NCBI GenBank assembly: GCA_035578175.1 | Contig: JAQMRL010000002.1 | Location: 137,568,171 to 137,632,170, forward strand | Direction: 5' to 3' | Length of the DNA: 64,000 bases | From: Catonia carolina | Lineage: Eukaryota; Arthropoda; Insecta; Hemiptera; Achilidae | Translations under genes and position numbers: made by a program | Shown: positions 49,501-61,500 of the stretch, one piece after another | How the letters are laid out: every line of letters starts with the position of its first letter | How positions within the stretch are numbered: the first letter of the stretch is position 1 | Notes under the pieces: generated by a model | What the model was told of the DNA's origin: nothing | Seen by the model: the letters and a program-made list of their open reading frames with translations, nothing else | Database searches by the model: none

Positions 49501-52500
49501 CTTTTAACTAAAATTTTGCCTTTCTTTCAAAACCTGTAATAACTTTTCCCATGTCAGTATCACTTTCTTATTGATATAACAGTTTTATTTTTTTGCCAAG
49601 TATCAAAAAAAACTGTTGATGAAGAATAATTTTCTTCAGTCTTTAACTTCCTTCTTTATATTTCGAATTGTGGAAAGAGAAATATTACAGTAGTTACCCG
49701 CTCACTCACAGCTTTTGTTAAGAGGCACGGAAAGGTATTTTTGTTTAGCTTCAACTTCACATCATTTTATTACATTACATATTAGGTTTCTTACAGCACT
49801 GTGTACAGTTTGACCGTGTTTTTGAGAAACCGACATTTTCGTTTACGGTAACAAACAGTTATATTCGTACAGTTAACCTACAAAAGGTTTCGCAATATAC
49901 TGTTTGTCGTTTACGTATAGTTTACGTTGTTGTGATTGCGAACTAATACCAAAGCAGTCGCATATGCGCACTGATGCTTTCCCCCTTTACTCTTCGTTAA
50001 AACCAAGGCAAACTCGTGACTCAAGTAACTATATAATAGGCATTGTATACTGGTATAGAACGCTACTTTTCTGTTGTACAGGGCATAGTAGTGATCAAAG
50101 TGTTTGTTTTCGCACCCGACATGATCATGGTATGATACGTTCTAAAGGGCAAAGACCTGAAGGGATGAACAAGTGAAACCCAAATGAAATATTTAAAATT
50201 ATTTCTTTGAGTGAAAATATACAAAAAAATTGATTGTTTTTTTTTTAACTCGTGTCAAGTACTCCGTTATTAGGAACTACAGTGGGTTATAAATTGTGGA
50301 AATTTCCAGACCCTAGCTGGGAATCAAACCTCCGTGTTGTAGGCTAACATGCTACTACTATGCTACGGAGGCTGCCAAAACTGATTTTGATTTCTCGGAT
50401 CCGTTGTAACAATAACAGTGGCGTCAAAAACAACCTGTTGTTTACTATGGAATACACAATTTTATGCAGAACCGATTATCTAGGTATGTTGCCGACCTAG
50501 ATGAAAAAAGAAACTGCGACCACCTCCCTTTTACCATCATGCTTCCTTACCAACCAACTCGCATCCCCTGTACAGGGGATACACCTGTTTTAAAATTACC
50601 TCTTTTCTCTTAATTTGGTCAATTATTATGCTGTTTTATCAAAATTGTTTTCACCCGTTTGGCGACCGGTGTTGCCTAATGATGAAAACAGCCCTGGTTT
50701 GTTGCAAAACTACATTAAGTACACAATTACACAAGACTTTTTCAGAACCCTGAGCTATCCAAACATTAAAACGACAATGCTGGACAATTTTTTGTCCAGC
50801 TCGGTCACAGCTCCCATGTTCCAGTCAGCATTTCCTATCACAATGAATCTCACCATGTGTAGATTTACCATCTACCTTCGTTTTTCCAAATTCTAAAAAC
50901 CGGTAGAAACATAAAATTAACGTTTTTTATAACCTGATTTTTTAAAACATTTTCTGTTTTTGAGATATTGTACATTATATAAGACATTATATTTATACAT
51001 TATATTGGGATTTGTGTAAAACGAGGTAGGGTCAAAAATTTCACAGAATGGTCACGTACAGTCAAGTATTTATTTGCTGAAAGGGAAATTTTTGTTTAGC
51101 AGGTTGGTATCGCTATTAGGGAAGGTGCTGTGCTGAGTAGCAGGCAGTTTGGGGTTGGATTCCTGCAAGCGGTGTATGATATTTAAGACGTAGTTTTTTC
51201 TTTCATTGGATTGTGAAATGTCATCATCGAGCAGCGTGCCAATATCAAATTCTGGGTGTTGCTAGAAAAATCGCCCTCGTAGACCCTTGAGATGCTGAAG
51301 AAAGCATACAGAAACGATGCGATAAAAAAAAACAGCAATTTACAAGAGGCACAAACGTTTTTATGACTATCGCACATTATTGAAGATGATGTTCAGACTG
51401 GACGGTCTTCCACTTCCACCACAGATGAGAACGTCAAGCACATTTGACAACTTGTGCATGCAGACAGGTGTAAAACCATTGTATTTATTGTATACAGAGA
51501 TCTTAAAATTGTTACGAGATGCAATTCGCTGAAAACAACCTGAAAAATGGGCAGAGAATGATTGGTTTTTGTTGCATGACAACGCTCCAACATATTGATC
51601 CCTAATAGTGAAACAATAACATGCAAAGAACAATGTCACCACTCTGGAACACCCTCCATATTCTCCCAATCTTGCGACACTGGATATTTATCTATTTGTA
51701 CGGCTGAAAATAACACTGAAGGGATATCGTTTTGCTGATTCGTCAGAGGTGATGGAAAATGTGGCAAAGCAGATGATAGAACTTTTGAAAAACAGCTTTC
51801 AGGAATGTTTTCAACAATTGTATGAACGATGGAATAAGTGTGTAGTTGTACAAGTAGAATATTTTGAAGGAAAATAAGGTAAAAATATTATACATACTTT
51901 CAATAAGTTTGTATAAACAAATTCTGGGAACTTTTTGACCCTAACTCGTATATTCTATTCAAGCTATAGAAAGCTTGATACTTCAGTAATAAGTAACAGT
52001 TTACTGGTAGATGCTCTTGAAGTAAATACACAAGTTAATATAGAGTTAGTAGTACAGTTCTTGAATCAAATGTTATTAACAGTTAATGGAAAAAATGTCA
52101 GTATTTGCAGTTCAAAAACAAACGTAACACTAAAGAAAGTAGAAAAGTGGATGTATTTATTCATAATAATAGTTAAGAGCATGTAGAAACAGTGAAGTTC
52201 CTAGGAGTATCTCTAGATAGATTTTTGTCTTGGGACTTCTATACCAATCAAGTTTGTAGTAAAATTTCATCTGGGGTATTTACACTAAAACAAATTGCCA
52301 GATTAAATGATAAAAAATAACTAATGGCAGCTTATCATGGCCTCACTCTGTCTCATATCCATTATGGTATTTTAGTATGGGATAATTCTAGCATGGGTAA
52401 TATGAATAGGGTTTTTAAAATTCAAAAGAAAGCTATTAGGTGTATGGTGGGAGCTAACCAGCTAACCTCATGCAGACCACTGTTTAAGGAGCCTAAATTG

Positions 52501-55500
52501 CTTACAGTTCCCTCTCTTTACATTTTTGAGGTGATTATGTATGTTAGGCAAAATAATTATTATGTGGCTAATCACTCCACAAAATTGTTTGAACAAAAAC
52601 CTACTTATGCAGGGAGAAAATTCATGAATAAATTACCCTAATTTTTAAAATGTTGTGATAATTTGCATTCCTTTAAAAAAAATCTGAAAAATTACTCAAT
52701 CGGTGAAACTTTTTATAGTGTACAAGAATTTCTTTCTAGATAGTAGTGATACATCGTGTGATTCTTATATGTATTTCAGGTGTTATAACTGACATGTCCT
52801 ATACTCCTTCCGGAGTCTCCTGGATGCAAAAAAAACCACACACACTGCGTGTACACCCACACAACACACAGAACAATCCGTGAAACATGGTTTTTGGGTT
52901 CAGGAGACATGAAAACACGTACTTCTAGTAAAAAGTCAATTTTGAAAAATAGACATGAAAATGATACTGTGACACTTATCTCTTAAGTGTCCGTTTCGGG
53001 ATCTGGGTAAATTAAATAATTAACACTTAAAATTACAAGTATTTATTAAAACTAAGAATTACAATTAAATAAGTGACTAAAATCTACAAGTATATTAGAA
53101 TTAAATTATTTAATAAATAACTAATTATAAATTAACTAATTCAATAAATAACTTAACCAATTTACTTAATATTACTTAAAAAAATTATACACAATAAACG
53201 TTAAACAATACACAGTAACGTTGACCTTTTCTAACGCAACCGTTAAGCACTACGCGATTCACTCACACAAACACAGACAAATCGAGACTAAAACCAGACC
53301 GTAAACAAATCGGCGCTTATGTAGAGAGTTCATATAATTCGGCGCTAATGGAGAGTTCGAGAAAAGACAGAGATTTTTGATATAATAATAAAATACAAAA
53401 TTCTTCCGACTGCTTCTGGATAAATCTTTTTTTTCTTTTTTTTGTCATCAGTCTCTCGACTGGTTTGATGCAGTTTTCCAACCTGTTCCATCTTGCGCAA
53501 GTCGTTTTATATCTACATACCTATAACACCCTACATCTTTTGTAATTTGCTTTATATATACTAATCTTTGCCTCCCTCTACAATTTACTCCCTCAATATT
53601 ACCCTCCATTATTGATAGCCCAATACCTGGATGTCTTAGGATATGCCCCACTAGCCTATCCCTTCTTTTGGTAAGATGCTTCCATATACTTCTTTTTTCA
53701 TCCACTCGCCTAAGAACCTCTAAACCATTTATCTTGTCCACCCACCTAATCTTTAACATTTTCCTATAACACCACATTTCAGAAGCTTCTATCCTCTTCT
53801 TTTCTACAGCCCCTATCACCCACGTTTCACTTCTGTATAATGCTACACTCCAAACATAATGTTTTAAGAAATTTTTCCTAATCTGTAAATCAATTAGGTT
53901 GTAAAAATTAGGTTGAACACGTGTTACAAAAAGGCCAATAATCTAAATAGGTACCCGGCTCTCACAATACTCGTACAACAATAAACCTGTACTACAAGTA
54001 CTACAAAAGACTATTTATATTACACATAATATTTCAAATTATTTCTCCGAAAACCCTATCTATTACTCTTATTATTTATGTTAACATTTTTAAACTCTCG
54101 GTCATTCTTGAACACTCTTTCCTTTTCGATATTGTCACAGTACTTTCCTATCCTATATTTTAAACAGGGTAAAAGATAGTTAAAATAAAAATGAAAACAT
54201 GCAATACAAAACTAGATACTGTAATAAGAAATAATTGAATGAATCACTTACATTTCAAATTTACTTTTGAGCAATCCCTGTATACAAGGTATCAGCACCA
54301 CACACAGATCCAAATTCCACAGCCCACTAAAAAAGAAAAGAAAAAAGGACACATTAACAAAAATAATGTATTTACAAATCAAAAAAGTATACGGTATTGC
54401 TTAGAAAAGAACACTGATTTGTACTCATGGTTTTGATTTTAGAAAACAAATACAATTATTCATAATTTAAATATTCGATAAGACTACAAGGGATTTTTAA
54501 GAGAAAGAAAAGAGGAAATGAAAAGCATTCTGATGGGAAAGAAACACAAAAATCTGGTGTAAAACACTCCCATGACTTCCTTTAGGCCAATGTAGACCAT
54601 GAACTACATAACATATCTTATATCATGAGTAAACGATGTAAAATGGAAAACATAACCTAATTTTAATCATGACTGAAAGATGAAAAATGAAAATCAACCT
54701 CTGAAGAACTTTAAAACACGGAAAATCAGTAATTACCTCTAAAATAGGCTCTTAAGAGAAAAATGCTTGAAATAAAAGTTGTAGGCTTTCGAATTTCCTA
54801 TACTTTGATTATATACACTTTTATTATCGTAAAATGCATACTAAGGTCGCAATCTTTAAAATTCCATATTTTACAGATTTTGACGAAAAAAAAACAGAAA
54901 ATTATTAATTTCCGCTAACCTAAGCATTGTAAAAAAATGTTTGAAATAAAAATTAAAAAATTTTTAATGTTCTAAAACTTTGATTACATTCACTTTTGCC
55001 CTAAAATTTATATTCAGGCTGCAATCTTAAAAAAACCATTTTTTTTTCTACGAGAGCACAGCTTCTCCAAGAATTTCAGCAGGCATGGCCCTTATCCTAT
55101 CTTGTAGAGCACTTAAAAATGTAGTAAATGTGGTGATTTTAATAAAACTTAAGAACCGTTATCAAGAAAATCGCAAAACCTTAAAAAAATCGCACAAATA
55201 AACTACTACTTCCGATTGAGCAATTTTGATGACAATATGTGCGGGTCCTCTAGTGGCACAAAACTGAAGTTCTAAGTTTCAACTTCATATGATATTCTGT
55301 TCTTGAGATATTTTGTTCACACATGCACACAGACAGACCAATCACTAGAAACGTGTTTATGGGTTCAGGGGGCCTGAAAACATGTATATCCATTGAAAGC
55401 TCCTCGATCTGAAAACAATACTTTCCTTTCCTATACATTCATGTACGTCAAGAGAAAATAAAAACCAGTAGGGTATAAAAAAATATCAAAAAACTTAACA

Positions 55501-58500
55501 TCCTACAGGATTTATTTTTCTGGTTTCTAAATTGACAATATTCATTTTGTGGTAATGAGATATCGTCTTCCTAATGCAATTAAATGACAACTTGCACATT
55601 TTTTTATAACAATTCAACACAACTTACACTTTTTTCATATTTCCCGGTGTAATAAATATTCCCTGTGTGTAAATATTCCCTGTGTAATAAAGTGTACTTG
55701 AATGCTTTCATGTTTTTCTTCTATTTCTCCTTACCATCAGTTGTTCCTTCTAAATTTTTTTCATGTGCTCATTGTGTTCTCTCCTATGTTCCTCTGTCCA
55801 TTTGTATCCTCTACTCACTGTAATATCTTGTTCATATTTGTGTTCTTGGATTTTGTGTGAATTTTTCCCAACTGTTAATGTTACTTTCTGTGATCTTAGT
55901 TGTTAAAAATCTTCTGTTTTAGTAATCCATTTTGATTTATTTTTGCAGGTGTTTGTGATTTCTCCGTAAACTAGTCTACTTCTTCTGAATGTATCTGTGA
56001 TTGTTTATGTGTGTTTCTGGATTTCTGATGATGGTTGTTTAAACCACATTCCATTTTTGTTGATTGGTTCAAAAATTTTACAAAGGATTTTTCTTTCTTG
56101 TTTTTCAACTTCTTTTGTATTTGGTTGTCCAGGAATCTGCGTTTATGTAAGTTTTTAGTGTTAAAGGGTTGTTGATACATAAATACTTTGTATTTTTTTT
56201 TTTTTTTTTTATTAATTTAAGTGCAAACTATAAATAGACAACTAATATGTTGACTAGTAAACATAAACATTAAAACTACGAGTGTTAAAAATTAATTTGT
56301 AATCAAACAGTTTTAGTACCTATAATGTTAGGCTGTCCTAGCCAACCTCTTTTTTGCTTTTTTTAGTGTGTATAACCATTTCAAATCCTACCCAAATTTT
56401 TTTGACTTTCATACAAAATTATAATGTATGTTGTTTTGCGTGGCAGTAAAGTTTATTTATTTATTTCCGGCCATAAAATTAAGTTCATTAATTTCAGAGC
56501 AATCTAATTCTACGAGGGGGGACCCAAAAAAACCGGATTGAGAGCGCATTGCCATTCGCAGATGTAGTCCCGCAATACAGAGTTAGAAGAGACCTTCAAC
56601 AAACAACTGCCCAAATGGCATCAGTTTGTAGATCAATGTTTAGTCATAGTGTTGAGTTTCTCTTACTGTTGACATGTTCCGCCTGTGAAGTTATCGCAGA
56701 TTTAAAAAAGTAATGAATGCGTTTGAAATTTTGTTTTCTGCTTGAAAAATTGTCAATGGAAGCTTACCAAATGTTTCAACAAGCTTTTAAGGAAAATGCT
56801 AAGAGCCACTCCCAAGTTTTCGAGTGGTTTCAGCGCTTTAAACTCCAGCTTCCCCAGACCAAAAATCGCCCGACAAGTGAAGTCGAATTGTGTAGACGAG
56901 GATCATTGTCTTTTTTGTTGTCCTGAGGAATTTGTCCTCCTAGCCAGACTGTTAACCAGCACTTTTATTTGGAAGTTTTAAGATCTTTGCGACAGGATGT
57001 GAGGAGGAAATGCCTGGAACTTTGGCGATCAGGTGACTGGTTCCTTCATCATGACAATGCCCCTCAATATACAGCCTTACGAGTAAACTGCTATTTGGCT
57101 TCTCAAGGGTGGTCTGGCGTTCCCCATCCTCCATATTCACCAGACCTAGCCCTATACAACATTTTTCTATTCCTGAGAATGAAGAAAAATTTAAAAGGGA
57201 AGCGTTTTGATGTAGTGGCGGTAAAAAAATCTTCACAAAGGGCTCTGTTTAAGTCAAAGTAAAAGAGTTCTAGAGGTGCTTCAAACTGTAGGAAAAAAAG
57301 ACTTGACAAGTGTATCACATCTAATGAAGAATACATCTTTGAAGGTGTGGAAGGAATTTTGTAAAATATGTAATAAATAATTTTTTATAATAAAAATCCA
57401 GGTTTTTTTTGGGTCCTTCCTTGTAAGTCATGCCAACTATATCTCACCTTTACTTTTTCTGTTCTCAAATTCCACAATTATTTATTTGACTTGGCACAGG
57501 GGGAACGATTATTTAGGAATCCGAATCTGGTTTACCACTTCATCTGCATTTGTAGGTGTGAGTGCTAATCTTTGATTGACAACACCTGAACTTTTACTAC
57601 AACCTTAACAAACCAATAGTAAAGAGTTAATAAACTGATTTACGTATTGCTGTATGGAATGATAACAAAATGTTACACATGGATCTATAAAATGTAAAAA
57701 TGTAATAAACAAATACTTACGGTCTGTGAGTGATGACAGTGAGAAGGTCAACGACCACAGCAGGATCAGACATTGTGATAGCAGCATCAACTGCAGTCTG
57801 TAAACAAACATTACACAAAAATTTAATACAATACAATCAATTTTTCATAATAACTTTCTTACGATTTCCACTTTCCAGAACTTTCCACTTTCCACTTTCT
57901 TACGATACGTGAGAAAATGAGAGTTAAGTAATCAGATTAATCAAAATGCAAAAACCTTTAAAAAAAACAAAGAAAAGATCAATATAAAATACTGCATACA
58001 CCATAACATTTACTTCTCATGATTTTCAAAATACAACATCCGTTTCCCGTCTGCTGCCACTAATACTACTCTGTTGTTATTTGTCAAAGGTGGAGGGGAA
58101 TAAAATGTTTCTTTCTGCATGTCTCTTGCTAATTATCCAATTAGCATGAGACTGAACACTTATTTGGGTCTTGAATCCAAACAAGTGTTCATAATGTGTT
58201 CTACGAGGTGCGGCAATTACACGATCTGTGAACTTTGTAAATAAAACACAAGCAAATTAAGTTTCGAGCAAAATTTTATTATCGACCTTCACAACAGTCT
58301 TCCTCTAACTCTACACAATTCCAACGTTGCTCCCACGATTGGAAGCATCCTTGGTAATCCTCCGAACTCACTCTATCCACAGCACCATGGTTGCAGCTTC
58401 CTTGACCTCCTGTATGTGACCATAATGAGTTCTCTTTAGATACAACTTCATCTTGGGAAATAAGAAGTCGCAGGGAACGATATCAGGGTTATAGGGTGAA

Positions 58501-61500
58501 TGCGGCAACGTGAGAATGCCTTTTATCACCAAAAACTCTTGCACAATAAAAAACGAATGGGCCGGCACATTATGGTGCAAGATCCAGCCGTTCTCAGAGA
58601 GTTCGGGCCGCACACGTAAAATGCGTGCTAGCAGCCGCTCCAGGACGCCAACATAGTCCAGTCACTGTCTGGCCAACAGGAACATATTCACGATGAATGA
58701 TGCCGCGGATATCGATAAAAACAATCAACATTCTCACTTTCGCTGGCTGCTCCCTATCCTTTTTCACCCACTGCTGACTTTGTTGATGGGTCTCGGGGTC
58801 AAACTCAAATATTCAGGTCTCATCTACAGTGACTACTGACTCATCCAATCTCTGCCATCGCTCTGAATGTGGGACAACAAATCCTTGCTTGCAATGTGAG
58901 TCACTCATTTTTCACAACCCCACTAAAAAAGTTACTTTCGAAAAACATACATAAAACATAAACCAAACATGTTATCAACTTCAAACTTCGACTGCAACAA
59001 AAGGAAGGTCCCCTATTTCCGGATATATGTTTACAAACAACACAGTGTTGCCAATTTCCGAGTTATAACTTAATTGCCACACCTCATATACTGTTCATTC
59101 TTGTCAGTATATCTGGTCGATATCCCTGGCACACTAAGCTCATGCCAATCTTCTTCATTCATTTCAGGTCTGGGAATCAATAATCTACTAAAATTCTTAA
59201 CAATTTCTTTTCACCAGCCTCTATTGTTGAGAACTGCTGAGGAGTCAAGAGTCCAACATTCTGAATGATACATTATGAGATTATATGATACTTTATGATA
59301 CAATATGTATGATCATTATGATACAATGTGAGACGTCTTTCACATAATTTTGTTATTTCTCAAATTTAATAAAAATTTATAAATCTGCATTTATGTAGGT
59401 CTTCATTCAAAAATAAAGCCAACATCCATCTTACAGCTTGTAGTCAATTCTAATGTATAAATACTTAAAATTTCTTTACTAACCTTTCGTAGTTGCATTG
59501 ATTTTCTTTTATTTATGAATTCATTCAAATAAACTTGCATGTTTCTGTGGATCCACCATTATCAAAGTAGTATATAAAATAACAGAAATTTAAACTAATT
59601 AATTACAAAAAATATATGACTTTTTTTTGTTTATTTAACGCCACATCAACTACTGTGGCCATTAGCGATGATGCTGGGTAGTAACTGTGAAGGATGAAAT
59701 GATTTTTTTGTAACGTATGAATATATGCCATGCCTGAGTGGGATTCGAACCCAAGACCGCATGATGAGAGGCGAGCACATGACCAACTACGCCAATGCGG
59801 CCGGCGTATATAACTTTGTATTTCATAAAAACAGCTTAAGAAATTACTTAAATGTGATCCACTGAAACAAATAAGTTTAATAGAAAGAAATCATAAATAA
59901 AAAGATCCCTTTCATGAGATTAATGAGTCTCATGGTCTCTGATAAGTCATGACTGGTGGCAATTTTCAAAAAGGCTTACCTTTAATTTATGGCAAAAAAC
60001 ATTAGCAATTTCTGTATCTACTCTTTTAAAGGAATCAAATGACACTATTTTTGTTCCCAAATTCCACCTTTGATTTCTTTACTTCCAGTTTTGGGCAACT
60101 TCTGGTTGAAATCAGAACTTCAAACCCAATCTAGGCCTGCAAATTTTTTGAGTAGATTACGAATCAAAAAACTGTTTGTACTACCTCTTTTTTTCTGAAA
60201 TCTGAGTGAGACAGATGGACAAAGGAAAATGACAGAAGACAGTTTTTAAAATTTCCACCAATAAAGTCCAGGCAGCTACAAAAGGTTAGTAAAGTAATTT
60301 AAAGTATTTATACAATTACTAATATTTAGTTTTATAGGTATAAATATAAAAAACTTTGTAATTTACCTTGTACTGCTTTTCATAAATCCTTCTTACAAGT
60401 ACTTTCGCGGTGTGCACCGCTTCTTCAGGTAATGATAATAGAAGTTCTAGAATATTTTATGAAGATTGCATCTTCCTTTGTCAATGGTTTGAATCAAACA
60501 TTACCTGAAGAAGCGGTACGCACCACGAAAGTACTTGTAAGAAGGATTTATGAAAAGCTGTATAAGGTAAATTACAAAGTTTTTTTATTTATACATAAAA
60601 AACTAAATATTAGTATGGATTCTACTGCTATGGTGCTAACTAATGACTTAAATAATTATAATTTATACATTTATAAATGTCTGTGAAATTCTAGGAAAAT
60701 TAAAAAGAAATAAAAGAAATTGATTAAACAAACCATTATCAAAAAAAAAACAAGCCAAACATGATTTTTACCTTAAGATCTTTGTTCTGCCATAAAGAAT
60801 AGACAATTTGTAAGTTCCTTTCCCTTGCTTTAAGAATAAGAAGAACCGATTCATGTCCACGCATAATAGAAGATAACACTTCTGCTTCGGACATATTCGG
60901 TATACTCTGTTGAAGACACAACGATCTCTGGTAACTTTTCTGAAAAAAGAAACATAAGCATGAATAATCATAATAAAAGAATTAATAAATCCATTTATTT
61001 ATTAATAACCATGGTCATTAGCTCTAATAAAATTATTATTTCCTGATTAAGAAACTACACAAAATCTGACTAAATAATTAGATTCAAGAGTACAAAATTG
61101 CTCTGTTTATTACTTCTAAATCAGTGTTTTATTATCAAAGCTTATTTTAAATTTACTGATAATAAAACGAAAATAATGACATGTTTTTACGTTGTAAATG
61201 TTACAAAGTAAATATAAATTAGTGAAAAGTCGATACAAATGTTTTTCAATTCTTGATTCAGATACCGAAAAAGTTCAAGAAACTTCTAATCTATTAGAAG
61301 TTAAATAATTCAGGCTTAACTAATATAATATTCTTTCTTTTATTATTTAATTCATAACCAATATAATAATTTTCGCTTTTTACCTTCTTGAAAACTTTTT
61401 CTTATTTTTATATAGTTGGGCTGAATTGGTAGCCCTGGTAGATACCACTCAAGTTTTATGAATAGCCAGTGAAAAGATTAACCAGGGAAAATATTAACTA

